DNA of 64,000 bases from an uncultured Bacteroidales bacterium (GCA_944326355.1 CALVDO010000009.1:1-64000); one strand, 5' to 3'; positions 16,930-26,425 are shown, numbered from the stretch's first letter. The notes: generated by a model not told the origin, from the letters alone. Numbers and translations: made by a program.

Positions 16930-17790
16930 ATGAGACAGTTAAAGATCACAAAATCGATCACCAATCGCGAGAGCGCATCTCTTGACAAGTATCTTCAGGA
17001 GATCGGCCGAGAGGAGCTGATAACTGTGGAGGATGAGGTCGAGCTCGCCCAGCGCATACGCAAAGGGGATCAGGCCGCCCTCGAGAAGCTGACCAGGGCC
17101 AATCTGAGGTTCGTGGTGTCGGTGGCGAAGCAGTATCAGAATCAGGGGCTGAGTCTTCCGGATCTCATCAATGAAGGCAATCTCGGCCTTATCAAGGCCG
17201 CCGAGAAATTTGACGAGACGAGGGGCTTCAAGTTCATCTCTTATGCGGTGTGGTGGATCAGACAGTCCATCCTTCAGGCTCTTGCGGAGCAGTCGAGAAT
17301 AGTAAGGCTCCCGCTCAATCAGGTGGGTTCGCTCAACAAGATAAACAAGGCTCTCTCGAAGTTCGAGCAGGAGAATGAGAGAATGCCGTCGACGGAGGAG
17401 CTTTCCGAGATGATCGACGTCCCTAAGGACAAGATAGCGGACACTCTGAGGGTTTCCGGGAGACATGTCTCCGTGGATGCCCCGTTTGTGGAAGGCGAGG
17501 ACAACAGCCTGCTTGACGTGCTTGTCAACAACGACTCTCCGAATGCGGACAGGGGTCTTGTCAATGAGTCTCTCAATAAGGAGATCGAGAGGTCGCTCTC
17601 TACTCTCGCCCCGCGTGAGAGGGAGATAGTCAAGTCCTTTTTCGGAATCGGGTGTCAGGAGATGACCCTCGAGGAGATCGGCGAAAGATTCGGGCTCACC
17701 CGTGAGCGCGTGCGCCAGATCAAGGAGAAGGCGATAAGGAAACTGAGGAACAATTCGAGAAGCAGACTGCTCAAGAGCTATCTCGGCTGA
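16930..17790 (+). CDS. rpoD: primary RNA polymerase sigma factor (sigma-70/RpoD)
   Basis: This 286-residue sigma factor has regions 1.2 through 4 and no region 1.1, as usual for the Bacteroidetes housekeeping factor. Region 1.2 includes [16 protein letters not shown]. Region 2 contains [35 protein letters not shown] and [11 protein letters not shown]. Region 4 ends with the helix-turn-helix [20 protein letters not shown]. It should read the TTG / TAnnTTTG promoters found across this window. It is tightly spaced between htrA and argS. Confidence 0.95.
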   Translation: MRQLKITKSITNRESASLDKYLQEIGREELITVEDEVELAQRIRKGDQAALEKLTRANLRFVVSVAKQYQNQGLSLPDLINEGNLGLIKAAEKFDETRGFKFISYAVWWIRQSILQALAEQSRIVRLPLNQVGSLNKINKALSKFEQENERMPSTEELSEMIDVPKDKIADTLRVSGRHVSVDAPFVEGEDNSLLDVLVNNDSPNADRGLVNESLNKEIERSLSTLAPREREIVKSFFGIGCQEMTLEEIGERFGLTRERVRQIKEKAIRKLRNNSRSRLLKSYLG

Positions 17791-17821
17791 CGTGTCGAAT
17801 GTATCGGAAATCAGGAAGAAC

Positions 17822-19615
17822 ATGACGAATCCAGACGAATTGTTGACGGCGAAAGCCGCAGAGGCAGTCAAAGCCCTTTACGGTGGCGGAGCTGTGTCAC
17901 CCTCTCTGCAGGTGCAGGTGACGAGAAAGGAATTCGAGGGCGACTATACGCTTGTGACTTTCCCTCTTCTCAAAATGTCGGGGGCTTCTCCCGAGAATAC
18001 CGGAAAGGCCATAGGAGACTGGCTTGTGGCTAATTGTCCGGAGATCTCCGGCTATAATGTGGTCAAGGGCTTTCTCAACGTGTCCTTCTCTCCAGCCTAT
18101 TGGAAAGGGGTCTTCAGTGAGATCGCCTCTAATCCCGACTTCGGTATTCATGCGCCTACCGGAAAGACCATCATGGTGGAATTTTCTTCGCCGAACACCA
18201 ACAAGCCGCTACATCTCGGACACATAAGGAACAACCTGCTCGGATGGTCGGTCTCGAAGCTTCTCGAGGCCAACGGACACAGGGTGCTCAAGGTCAATCT
18301 CGTGAATGACCGTGGCATCCATATATGCAAGTCCATGCTCGCATGGCTTAAAAAGGGCAACGGAGAGACTCCTGAATCATCCGGCAAGAAGGGTGACCAT
18401 CTCGTGGGAGACTATTATGTGGCCTTCAACGATATGTATAAGGCTGAGGTTGAGGCTCTGACGGCAGAGGGAATGCCGAAGGAGGAGGCCGAGAAAAACG
18501 CTCCGTCTCTCAAGGAGGCGCAGGACATGCTTCTCAGGTGGGAGAAAGGCGACAAGGAGGTCGTCGACCTCTGGAAGATGATGAACGGATGGGTCTATGA
18601 AGGCTTTGACAAGACTTACTGTGATCTCGGGATATCGTTCGACAGGACCTACTATGAGTCCCAGACTTATCTGTTCGGCAAGGCTCTGGTTCAGAAGGGG
18701 CTCGACATGGGCATCTTCGAGAAGGAGGCCGACGGCTCGGTGTGGTGCGATCTCACGGCAGACGGACTCGACAGGAAGCTCCTGCTCAGGGGAGACGGGA
18801 CTTCGGTGTATATGACACAGGATCTCGGCACGGCTGAGCAGCGCTTCGAGGAGTACAATCTTGATGAGCACATCTATGTGGTGGGCAATGAGCAGAACTA
18901 CCATTTCCAGGTGCTCAAGCTGATTCTCGGCAAACTGGGCTTCAGTTGGGCGGACAATATCTACCATCTCTCATACGGCATGGTCGAGCTTCCTCAGGGC
19001 AAGATGAAGTCACGGGAGGGCACGGTCGTGGATGCCGATGACCTCATACAGAATATGTATGAGACCGCGAAGGAGACCTCCATGGAGCTCGGGAAGCTCG
19101 ATGACATGGACGGGAAGGAGCGGGAGGACCTCTTCAGGATGATAGGGCTTGGCGCCCTGAAATATTTTATCATCAAGGTGGATCCTAAGAAGACCATGCT
19201 CTTCAATCCTGCGGAGTCCATCGACTTCAACGGAAATACGGGCCCGTTCATCCAGTACACCCACGCGAGGATAAGGTCGATACTCAGAAAGGCGGCCGCC
19301 ATGGGGCTCGCTCCAGGCTCGGACTCTCTGTCCGGGGAGGCGGAGCTTTCCGCGAAGGAAATCCGCATGGTGAAGATGCTCAACCAGTTCCCGACAAAGA
19401 TAGCTGAGGGAGGGGCTGCTTTCTCGCCTGCTGTGATAGCGAACTATGCCTACGATCTGGCCAAAGAATTCAACCAGTATTACCATGACACGCCTATCCT
19501 CAGGGAGGAGAATCAGGATGTGCTGCTCTGTCGTCTGGCTCTGGTTGACAATGTGGCTGCCGTTCTCCGCAGAGCCATGGGCATACTCGGTATTTCCCTT
19601 CCGGAAAGGATGTGA
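17822..19615 (+). CDS. argS: arginyl-tRNA synthetase
   Basis: This class I aminoacyl-tRNA synthetase charges tRNA-Arg. The ATG at 17822 with an upstream AGGAAG gives 597 residues; an in-frame GTG at 17792 would add ten residues and begin 2 nt after rpoD. The ArgRS N-terminal domain (about residues 1-110) is followed by the HIGH-type motif EFSSPNTNKPLHLGHIRNN. The second signature is degenerate (QGKMKSREGTVV), as often in ArgRS. The C-terminal all-alpha DALR domain ends the protein. The stop overlaps the next gene's start (TGATG). Confidence 0.95.
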   Translation: MTNPDELLTAKAAEAVKALYGGGAVSPSLQVQVTRKEFEGDYTLVTFPLLKMSGASPENTGKAIGDWLVANCPEISGYNVVKGFLNVSFSPAYWKGVFSEIASNPDFGIHAPTGKTIMVEFSSPNTNKPLHLGHIRNNLLGWSVSKLLEANGHRVLKVNLVNDRGIHICKSMLAWLKKGNGETPESSGKKGDHLVGDYYVAFNDMYKAEVEALTAEGMPKEEAEKNAPSLKEAQDMLLRWEKGDKEVVDLWKMMNGWVYEGFDKTYCDLGISFDRTYYESQTYLFGKALVQKGLDMGIFEKEADGSVWCDLTADGLDRKLLLRGDGTSVYMTQDLGTAEQRFEEYNLDEHIYVVGNEQNYHFQVLKLILGKLGFSWADNIYHLSYGMVELPQGKMKSREGTVVDADDLIQNMYETAKETSMELGKLDDMDGKEREDLFRMIGLGALKYFIIKVDPKKTMLFNPAESIDFNGNTGPFIQYTHARIRSILRKAAAMGLAPGSDSLSGEAELSAKEIRMVKMLNQFPTKIAEGGAAFSPAVIANYAYDLAKEFNQYYHDTPILREENQDVLLCRLALVDNVAAVLRRAMGILGISLPERM

Positions 19616-21348
19616 TGCGCGGGGCTCGGAAGGCAGCGGATATGATACCGACTTCCGTCAAGGAGGTCGAGACATTGGGATGGGACTACATCGACGTCAT
19701 CATTTTTTCGGGTGACGCCTTTGTGGACCATCCTTCTTTCGGTACGGCCGTCATTGCAAGATATCTTCAGCGGGCCGGCTACAGGGTGGCTGTGGTGCCG
19801 CAGCCGAACTGGAGGGACGATCTCCGCGATTTCCGCAAGCTCGGTGCGCCGAGGCTTTATTTCGGGGTGAACGCCGGGGCCATGGATTCCATGGTGAATC
19901 ATTATACTGCGTCGAAACGGCTCAGGAGCGATGACGCCTATACGCCGGGAGGCATGGCGGGACAGCGTCCGGATTATGCCGTCACTGTGTACACGGGGAT
20001 TCTCAAGAGGCTTTATCCCGACATCCCGGTCGTGATAGGAGGCATTGAGGCCTCGCTGAGGCGTCTGACGCATTATGACTATTGGAAGGACGACCTGCTT
20101 CCTTCTGTCCTTGTCACGAGCGGGGCGGACTGGCTCTGCTACGGGATGGGGGAGAGGCCTATGCTCGAGCTTACGCGGGCAATTGAGGCTGAGCGCAATC
20201 TGTCCGACATCAGAAAGATCCCGCAGCTGGCCTTCTACATGACGGGGCGCAGCAGGGAAAAGGACGCGCTGGTCCTTCATTCATACGAGGAGTGCCGCAG
20301 AGACGGCCGGGCCTTCGCCGAAAATTTCCATTTGATAGAGACTCATGCCAATATGATGCATCCCTCGGTGATGATCGAGCCGGTCGGGGACGGACATGTG
20401 CATGTGAACCCTCCTTATCCTCCTGCCACACAGGAAGAGATGGACTCGTTCTGGGATCTTCCCTACACCAAGCTTCCGCATCCGCGCTACAAGGGGAAGC
20501 GCATACCTGCGTATGACATGATCCGGCATTCCGTCACGACCCACAGGGGCTGTTTCGGCGGCTGCAATTTCTGCACTATAGCCGCCCATCAGGGGAAGTT
20601 CATCCAGTCGAGGTCGGAGGATTCCATAATCAGGGAGATAGAGGCTCTGCGCGATCTGCCGGATTTCTCAGGGAACGTCTCGGATCTCGGCGCACCTACC
20701 GCCAACATGTACGGAATGAAGGGGCGGGATCAGGAATTGTGCGGGAAGTGCGTCCGCAAGTCATGCCTTTTCCCGTCTCCGTGCAGGAACATGAACCGCT
20801 CGCATGAGAGGCTGCTGAAACTTTATGCAAGGGTGGCTGCAGTCAAGGGTATCCGTCATGCGTATATAGGCAGCGGCATCAGATATGATCTGTTCCTGAC
20901 AGAGGACGGCTATGTGGACGAGACTTCTTACCCATATCTGAAGGAGCTGATACTGGAGCACACTTCCGGCCGTCTCAAGGTGGCGCCGGAGCATACCGAG
21001 GACAATGTGCTGAGGCTGATGGCGAAACCTTCGTTCAGGCTTTTCGAGAGGCTCAGACGTGAATTCGACAGGATTACGGCCGAGAACGGGAGCCGCTGCT
21101 CACTTGTCCCCTATTTTATCTCCGGACATCCCGGATGTACGATGCGGGACATGGAGAAACTTTCCAGAAATCCGGCTCTGAAGAGCCTGTATATGGATCA
21201 GGTCCAGGATTTCACGCCGACTCCGATGACCACTTCTTCGGTCATGTTCTGGACCGGAATCGATCCCAGGACGATGAAGAAGGTGTTTGTCGAGCGGGAC
21301 ATCGGGCGCAAGAGGGCACAAAAGTCATTTTTTTTCAAAAAAAAATGA
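19615..21348 (+). CDS. YgiQ family radical SAM protein
   Basis: The protein has 577 residues from the ATG at 19615, which overlaps the argS stop and follows GGAAAGGA. The N-terminal domain contains GWDYIDVIIFSGDAFVDHPS and GGIEASLRRLTHYDYW, diagnostic of YgiQ. The radical SAM cluster motif is C-FGG-C-NF-C in HRGCFGGCNFCTIAAHQG. A further cysteine group, CGKCVRKSCLFPSPC, may hold extra metal. The physiological reaction of YgiQ proteins is not established. The gene ends with Phe and Lys codons made from a T8/A9 tract that overlaps the stop codon. Confidence 0.92.
   Translation: MRGARKAADMIPTSVKEVETLGWDYIDVIIFSGDAFVDHPSFGTAVIARYLQRAGYRVAVVPQPNWRDDLRDFRKLGAPRLYFGVNAGAMDSMVNHYTASKRLRSDDAYTPGGMAGQRPDYAVTVYTGILKRLYPDIPVVIGGIEASLRRLTHYDYWKDDLLPSVLVTSGADWLCYGMGERPMLELTRAIEAERNLSDIRKIPQLAFYMTGRSREKDALVLHSYEECRRDGRAFAENFHLIETHANMMHPSVMIEPVGDGHVHVNPPYPPATQEEMDSFWDLPYTKLPHPRYKGKRIPAYDMIRHSVTTHRGCFGGCNFCTIAAHQGKFIQSRSEDSIIREIEALRDLPDFSGNVSDLGAPTANMYGMKGRDQELCGKCVRKSCLFPSPCRNMNRSHERLLKLYARVAAVKGIRHAYIGSGIRYDLFLTEDGYVDETSYPYLKELILEHTSGRLKVAPEHTEDNVLRLMAKPSFRLFERLRREFDRITAENGSRCSLVPYFISGHPGCTMRDMEKLSRNPALKSLYMDQVQDFTPTPMTTSSVMFWTGIDPRTMKKVFVERDIGRKRAQKSFFFKKK
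21325..21348 (+). repeat. perfect A/T hairpin spanning a stop codon
   Basis: TCA, eight T, C, nine A and TGA form a near-perfect palindrome that encodes the last residues and the stop of the YgiQ gene. It could help terminate transcription, although A/T-only stems are weak. The homopolymer runs are also prone to slippage. Confidence 0.6.
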
Positions 21349-21379
21349 TTCAACGGTGTCTCCATTCGGAAAAATGTTC

Positions 21380-21387
21380 TATTATTG
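21380..21387 (+). promoter_or_regulatory. near-consensus -7 box for the small acidic protein
   Basis: TATTATTG differs from TAnnTTTG at one position and lies 55 nt before the ATG at 21442. No TTG was found at the usual distance, so support is limited. Confidence 0.35.
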
Positions 21388-21441
21388 CACCCAGATTTTA
21401 AAACGGAGTTTAGCAAAGGATCAAATAGATTGGCAGGAAAT

Positions 21442-21804
21442 ATGGCAACCCCTAATAATCAGAAGAAAAGAGCGGTAGTCAGCTATGAGAACATGTCTGA
21501 GGAGCTGGCGGCAGCGTTTGCGGAGAAATATCCGAAGGGATTTAGTGATTATTTGCCGGACCTTCAGAAATACGACAAGCCTGACGGCACGAGTTTCTAT
21601 GCTGTGACGCTGGAGATTCCGGATGCGGTTTATCTTGTGAAGATAAAGGTAAGGACCGACGACGCCGAGGAGATTGAGCGTTGGCTCGACGGGGAGGACG
21701 AGGATGACGGAGACGAGGGAGAGGGCGAGGATCTGCCTGATGACAACATCGCCCAGTATGCCACCGGAGACGACGAGTCGTCCGATCCTGATGCGGAGAG
21801 ATGA
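21442..21804 (+). CDS. conserved small acidic protein of unknown function
   Basis: The likely start is the ATG at 21442 behind CAGGAAAT, giving 120 residues; upstream in-frame codons lack a good site. The core (residues 13-75) contains SYENMSEELAAAFAEKYPKG, DYLPDLQKYDKPDGTSFYAV and EIPDAVYLVKIKVR, a pattern familiar from short Bacteroidales hypothetical proteins. The C-terminal 45 residues are strongly acidic and low in complexity, probably disordered. No enzymatic motif is visible. It is a single-gene unit between ygiQ and the ClC gene. Confidence 0.8.
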   Translation: MATPNNQKKRAVVSYENMSEELAAAFAEKYPKGFSDYLPDLQKYDKPDGTSFYAVTLEIPDAVYLVKIKVRTDDAEEIERWLDGEDEDDGDEGEGEDLPDDNIAQYATGDDESSDPDAER

Positions 21805-21973
21805 TGCCTCCGTCCCGGCCTGACCGGGTACAAGGGTCGAGAGAGACCGGTCTTTCACAGAAAGATATCAGAGGGTGATAAAAAGAAATCTTTTAGTCAC
21901 CCTCTTTATTTTTTTCGGATGCGTCGCAACCTGTCATGCGGGAGCAGGAAATAATGAAAAGGTAGGAGGAACG

Positions 21974-23746
21974 ATGAATTTCAGGGAAATCTGCCGCCGT
22001 TTCAAGGGGATGATGTCGGAGAAGGAGCTGATGCTGCTGCTTTCTCTGCTCGTGGGCGTTGCCTGCGGTCTGGCTTCGACTGTTCTGAAGCTGGCGATAG
22101 AGTTCATCCACGGAGGACTGACGTCGTGGTTCAACGGAAGGGAATATAATTATCTGTATTTCTTCTATCCGGGAATCGGAATGATTCTGGCGATGCTCTT
22201 CGTCAGATATGTCATAAAGGACAACATAGGGCACGGCGTGACTAAGGTCCTGCTCGCCGTGTCGAAGAACGAGTCGAGGATAAGGCCGCACAACATGTGG
22301 TCGTCCCTGCTGGCGAGCTCTGTCACCATCGGATTCGGTGGCTCTGTGGGTGCCGAGGCCCCGATCGTCTATACCGGGGCTGCCATAGGCTCCAACATAG
22401 CCCGCAAGATGGGGCTGTCGTATAAGAATATGACGATTCTGCTCGGCTGCGGAGCGGCAGGCGCTGTCGCGGGGATATTCAAGGCTCCGCTGGCCGGCGT
22501 TCTCTTCACGCTGGAGATACTGCTCTTCAACATCTCCATGTCATCCATATTGCCTCTGCTGATGTCGACCATATCGGCTACCGTGGTTTCCTATGTCTGT
22601 CTCGGGGACGCTCTTCCGTTTGAGTGTACGCTCTCTCCGTTTTCGATGCACAACATTCCGTTCTATGTGCTTCTCGGGCTATTCTGCGCATGCTGTTCCG
22701 TGTATTTTACCCGCATGACGCTATGGCTTGAGGACAGGATACGCTCTGTGTCCAATCCGTTCGGCAGGTGGGGACTTTCGGCGGCCTGTCTCGGTGTGCT
22801 GATTTTCCTGTTCCCGCCATTATACGGCGAGGGCTATGAATATGTGAGCCTCCTTCTCAACGGCGGGGATCCGGATCTCGGGGGACAGACCGTCCTCTCG
22901 TTCTTTCTGGATCACAACTGGTCAATTCCGGTGTTCTTTCTGCTTGTCCTCGTGCTGAAGGTGTTTTCGATGTCGTTTACCAATGCCGGAGGCGGAGTCG
23001 GCGGCACGTTCGGACCTACCCTGTTCGTCGGTGCAATGGCCGGCTTCGTTCTGGCCAGGACATTCAATCTCATTCTCGGCGGCTCGTCCTTTTCTCTTCC
23101 TGAACAGAATTTCGTGCTTGTCGGGATGGCCGGACTGATGGCCGGAGTCATGCAGGCGCCGATGACGGCAATCTTCCTCATAGCCGAGATTTCCGGCGGA
23201 TACGAGCTGCTGGTCCCTCTGATTCTCACCTCGGCCATCTCGTTCGGGGCGACGAGAGCCGTTGAGCCGTATTCGATATACACTAAGCGAATCGCTAAAA
23301 AGGGCGAACTGCTTACTCACGACAGCGATCAGGCGGTGCTCACTCTGCTGAGGACCTCCGATCTGATAGAGTCTGATTTCGCCAAGGTACGGATAGACGC
23401 CACTCTGGGGGAACTGGTTGAGGTCATAGCCGATTCGTCCAGAAACATTTTTCCCGTGGTGGATTCTAAGGAGCATTTCCAGGGATACGTGTCGCTGGAG
23501 GATGTGCGCAGGGACATGTTCAAGAAGGAGCTTTATGACAAGATGCATGTCTACAACTATATGAGGTCGTCTCCGGCATACGTCCTTGCAGACGAGAAGA
23601 TGGACAGCGTCATGAGGAAATTCGAGAAGACCGACGCGTGGAATCTTCCCGTGGTGGATGAGGAACGCACCTATCTCGGCTTCGTGTCCAAGTCAAAGAT
23701 ATTCTCGGCGTACAGGGACCGTCTGAAGCAGGTGTCACACGACTGA
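21974..23746 (+). CDS. ClC-type chloride channel/transporter with CBS domains
   Basis: This integral membrane anion channel or Cl-/H+ antiporter has 590 residues from the ATG at 21974, which has a strong AGGAGG 4-5 nt upstream. The selectivity-filter motifs are visible: GFGGSVGAEAPIV (helix D region), GCGAAGAVAGIFKAPLAG, and NAGGGVGGTFGPTLFVGA later. The C-terminal 130 residues carry a CBS pair (IFPVVDSKEHFQGYVSLEDV and WNLPVVDEERTYLGFVS) that may sense nucleotides. The frame stays open upstream to a GTG at 21875, and the 33 extra codons look like a signal peptide. I think this is fortuitous, but a second start cannot be excluded. Confidence 0.9.
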   Translation: MNFREICRRFKGMMSEKELMLLLSLLVGVACGLASTVLKLAIEFIHGGLTSWFNGREYNYLYFFYPGIGMILAMLFVRYVIKDNIGHGVTKVLLAVSKNESRIRPHNMWSSLLASSVTIGFGGSVGAEAPIVYTGAAIGSNIARKMGLSYKNMTILLGCGAAGAVAGIFKAPLAGVLFTLEILLFNISMSSILPLLMSTISATVVSYVCLGDALPFECTLSPFSMHNIPFYVLLGLFCACCSVYFTRMTLWLEDRIRSVSNPFGRWGLSAACLGVLIFLFPPLYGEGYEYVSLLLNGGDPDLGGQTVLSFFLDHNWSIPVFFLLVLVLKVFSMSFTNAGGGVGGTFGPTLFVGAMAGFVLARTFNLILGGSSFSLPEQNFVLVGMAGLMAGVMQAPMTAIFLIAEISGGYELLVPLILTSAISFGATRAVEPYSIYTKRIAKKGELLTHDSDQAVLTLLRTSDLIESDFAKVRIDATLGELVEVIADSSRNIFPVVDSKEHFQGYVSLEDVRRDMFKKELYDKMHVYNYMRSSPAYVLADEKMDSVMRKFEKTDAWNLPVVDEERTYLGFVSKSKIFSAYRDRLKQVSHD

Positions 23747-23786
23747 CGGCCCTGCGGCATCCGAAATGTCTGCCAGCAGGGCCGTC
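23745..23786. terminator. hairpin between convergent genes
   Basis: A perfect 11-bp inverted repeat, GACGGCCCTGC (23745-23755) and GCAGGGCCGTC (23776-23786), starts at the ClC stop codon. There is no U-tract, so it may act only as an RNA 3'-end stabiliser or a weak bidirectional terminator. Confidence 0.5.
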
Positions 23787-23814
23787 CGGTCATGGCGTTT
23801 GCCCGTATGGTCCG

Positions 23815-23852
23815 CTATCGTCTCTCAAATTCGCTATTGTCTCTCAAATTCG
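23815..23852. repeat. 19-bp tandem duplication at the 3' end of a gene
   Basis: The 19-nt unit CTATYGTCTCTCAAATTCG is present at 23815-23833 and 23834-23852 with a single base difference. The second copy encodes the last codons and stop of the minus-strand gene, and the first lies just beyond its stop. Confidence 0.85.
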
Positions 23853-24121
23853 TAGTGCGCGTCTCTCGCGTCCATTATTATGCGTGTGGCGTGCACATCG
23901 TCTTTAGTGAACAGGCTGAAGCGTATGGAGGACAGGTCCGGATTGTAGTCGAGGCGCACTGGAGCCACTTCAGTGCTCTGTGAATTGGGAACGAAGTTCT
24001 TGAGCATCCTGAAGTCAAGGCCCGGCACGGAAGACACGCTGTGCGTAAAGGTGAATGACTTTCCGGTTTCCTCCACTGCCACCTCTACAGACGAGCCTGT
24101 GTGTCTCATGGTTTCTGTCAT
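23834..24121 (-). CDS. hypothetical protein, 95 residues
   Basis: I recognise no family. The protein is mixed alpha/beta in composition with no signal peptide or membrane helix. It includes alternating hydrophobic strands such as GSSVEVAVEETGKSFTFTH and LSSIRFSLFTKDD. Support that it is real comes from a consensus -7 box 13 nt upstream, which implies a short leader, and from its isolated divergent position opposite tex. It converges on the ClC gene with a hairpin in between. Confidence 0.6.
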   Translation of the reverse strand: MTETMRHTGSSVEVAVEETGKSFTFTHSVSSVPGLDFRMLKNFVPNSQSTEVAPVRLDYNPDLSSIRFSLFTKDDVHATRIIMDARDAHYEFERQ

Positions 24122-24134
24122 TTTATGATGGCTG

Positions 24135-24142
24135 CAAATATA
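24135..24142 (-). promoter_or_regulatory. -7 box of the 95-residue protein gene
   Basis: Minus-strand TATATTTG at 24135-24142 lies 13 nt before the ATG at 24121. It is a full match to TAnnTTTG, with no clear TTG partner. Confidence 0.5.
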
Positions 24143-24204
24143 ATGACAGGCTTAGCAAAATGCAAGAACATTCATTTCGGTTTCCGTTATGCAGGAAAAA
24201 TCGC

Positions 24205-24212
24205 TATCTTTG
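24205..24212 (+). promoter_or_regulatory. -7 box of tex
   Basis: TATCTTTG at 24205-24212 matches the consensus and lies 24 nt before the chosen tex ATG at 24237. It falls inside the longer reading frame that could start at 24189 and is therefore an argument for the shorter start. Confidence 0.55.
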
Positions 24213-24236
24213 AAGAATCGGCAACTGATAAAAGCG

Positions 24237-26372
24237 ATGAAGGAAATCTATATAAAGAACATAGCCGGAAGGCTTGGTGTGAAGGAGTGGCAGGTGGAGA
24301 ATTGCGCCGGACTTTTCGAGGAAGGTGCGACCATACCGTTCATCAGCCGCTATCGTAAGGAGAAGACGGGAGGACTGGATGATGTGGAAGTGGCTGAGGT
24401 CAGGCACTGGACGGACGTCTTTGCTGAGATGGAGAAGCGGAAGGAGACCGTGATGGAGACGATAGGCGCGGCAGGAGCACTGACTGAAGAGCTGCGCAGC
24501 CGGATCGAGGCCTGCGTGGATGCGAGAGAGCTTGAGGATCTGTATCTGCCTTTCCGTCCGAAACGGCGTACACGCGCCACGGCAGCAAAGGAGGCCGGGC
24601 TCGAGCCGCTGGCAGACAGAATGTATGAGGTGGCGGTGGCCGATCCAGCCCAAGAGGCCTCGAAGTATCTGAACGACAAGGTGAAGACAGTTGAGGATGC
24701 TCTGTCGGGGGCGAGAGACATCATTGCAGAGAGGCTCAGCGAGACCGCGTCGGTGCGTGAGACTCTGAGACAGATATTTTCCACCAGGCGGCTCGTGACC
24801 AAGGCTACTAAGAAGGCTTCGTCGCCTGAGGCCGGGAAATACAGAGGCTATTTCGACTATTCGGAGCCGATCTCCAGAATGGCTCCACATCGCGTTCTCG
24901 CCGTGCTCAGGGCTGAGTCGGAAGGATTCATATCCCTTAAGATAGATGCCGATGCGGAGAAATGCGGCAACAAGATGTATTATGACTTCTGTCAGGAGCG
25001 CCGTTATCCCGCGAAGGCTCTCGGGGAGCAGATCCGGATGGCAGTGGATGATGCCTACAAGAGGCTTCTTGAACCGTCTATCACCAATGAGGTGCTCGCT
25101 CAGGCGAAGGAGAAGGCGGATCTGGCTTCGGTCAGGGTGTTCGGCGAGAATCTGCGTCAGCTATTGCTTGCCCCTCCTGTTGGACAGAAGCGTGTGCTGG
25201 CTATAGATCCCGGGCTGAGGACCGGCTGCAAAGTGGTGTGTCTTGATGCGCAGGGCAGACTTCTGCATTATGAGACGATTTTTCCCCATCCTCCAGCCAA
25301 TGAGAAGATAAAGGCGATCCGGGCTGTCTCGGAAATGATTTCAAGATATGGCATTGAGGTGATAGCCATAGGCAATGGCACTGCCGGGCGCGAGACCGAG
25401 GCCTTCATAAGGAGGATTCCTCTGCCGGAGGGCGTCAAGGTGTACTCCGTGAGCGAGGACGGTGCGTCGATCTATTCCGCTTCAGAAGTGGCGAGAGAGG
25501 AATTCCCGGATCAGGACGTGACCGTCAGGGGAGCGGTGTCGATCGGACGGAGGCTGATGGATCCGCTTGCGGAGCTGGTGAAGATAGATCCAAAGTCGCT
25601 GGGTGTGGGGCAGTATCAGCACGACGTGGACCAGAGCCTGCTTAAGGAGAAGCTCGACAATACCGTTGAGAGCTGCGTAAACAGTGTCGGAGTTAATCTC
25701 AACACGGCGAGCCCATATCTGTTGAGCTATGTGGCAGGGATCGGGCCTGCTCTTGCGTCAAATATCGTGGAGTACAGGTCGGAGCACGGCCCTTACAAGT
25801 CGCGCAGGGAGCTGCTGAACGTGAAGCGTCTCGGAGACAAGGCGTTCGAGCAGTGTGCCGGTTTCCTCCGCATACCGGGGGCTGCGAATCCGCTCGACAA
25901 TTCGGCCGTGCATCCGGAATGTTATCATCTGGTGGAGAAGATGGCGTCGGATCTCGGAGTAGGAGCCAGCGAGCTTGTCGGCAATGAGAGTCTGATCTCG
26001 AAAATCACGCCGCAGAAATATGTGGAGGGTGATTTCGGCCTTCCAACCATAAATGACATCATATCCGAGCTAAGGAAGCCGGGAAGAGACCCTCGGGAGG
26101 AAGTGAAGGATTTTGAGTTCTCCGAGGACATCCATTCGATAGAGGATCTGGCCGCCGGCATGGAGCTTCCGGGCATAGTTACCAACATCACCGCCTTTGG
26201 AGCGTTTGTGGACATAGGCATCAAGCAGAACGGGCTCATCCATGTGTCCAAGATGGGCGTGCGGCATCTGACCGATCCGTCCAAGGTGCTGAAGTTGCGG
26301 CAGCATGTAATGGTAGAGGTGACCGATGTGGATCTCGACCGCAACCGCATAGCCCTGCGTCTGCTTAAGTGA
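24237..26372 (+). CDS. tex: Tex-family RNA-binding transcription accessory protein
   Basis: This 711-residue protein has the usual Tex order: N-terminal helical domain with GATIPFISRYRKEKTGGLDD, YqgF/RNase H-like domain with RVLAIDPGLRTGCK, and helix-hairpin-helix repeats (LLSYVAGIGPALASNIVEYR, LLNVKRLGDKAFEQCAGFLR). A C-terminal S1 domain follows, containing GIVTNITAFGAFVDIGIKQ and GLIHVSKM. Tex binds nucleic acid and influences transcription and stress tolerance in several bacteria. The start at 24237 fits both homologue length and the promoter; ATG 24189 would overlap the -7 box. Confidence 0.95.
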   Translation: MKEIYIKNIAGRLGVKEWQVENCAGLFEEGATIPFISRYRKEKTGGLDDVEVAEVRHWTDVFAEMEKRKETVMETIGAAGALTEELRSRIEACVDARELEDLYLPFRPKRRTRATAAKEAGLEPLADRMYEVAVADPAQEASKYLNDKVKTVEDALSGARDIIAERLSETASVRETLRQIFSTRRLVTKATKKASSPEAGKYRGYFDYSEPISRMAPHRVLAVLRAESEGFISLKIDADAEKCGNKMYYDFCQERRYPAKALGEQIRMAVDDAYKRLLEPSITNEVLAQAKEKADLASVRVFGENLRQLLLAPPVGQKRVLAIDPGLRTGCKVVCLDAQGRLLHYETIFPHPPANEKIKAIRAVSEMISRYGIEVIAIGNGTAGRETEAFIRRIPLPEGVKVYSVSEDGASIYSASEVAREEFPDQDVTVRGAVSIGRRLMDPLAELVKIDPKSLGVGQYQHDVDQSLLKEKLDNTVESCVNSVGVNLNTASPYLLSYVAGIGPALASNIVEYRSEHGPYKSRRELLNVKRLGDKAFEQCAGFLRIPGAANPLDNSAVHPECYHLVEKMASDLGVGASELVGNESLISKITPQKYVEGDFGLPTINDIISELRKPGRDPREEVKDFEFSEDIHSIEDLAAGMELPGIVTNITAFGAFVDIGIKQNGLIHVSKMGVRHLTDPSKVLKLRQHVMVEVTDVDLDRNRIALRLLK

Positions 26373-26380
26373 TTTCATTC

Positions 26381-26425
26381 GGATTTTGCCCTGCGGATTT
26401 TGTGGATTTTGCCCTGCGGATTTTG
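26381..26425 (+). repeat. 22-bp direct repeat downstream of tex
   Basis: GGATTTTGCCCTGCGGATTT plus TG occurs at 26381-26402 and again at 26404-26425, separated by one base. Internally each copy contains GGATTTTG twice. No function is evident. Confidence 0.85.
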
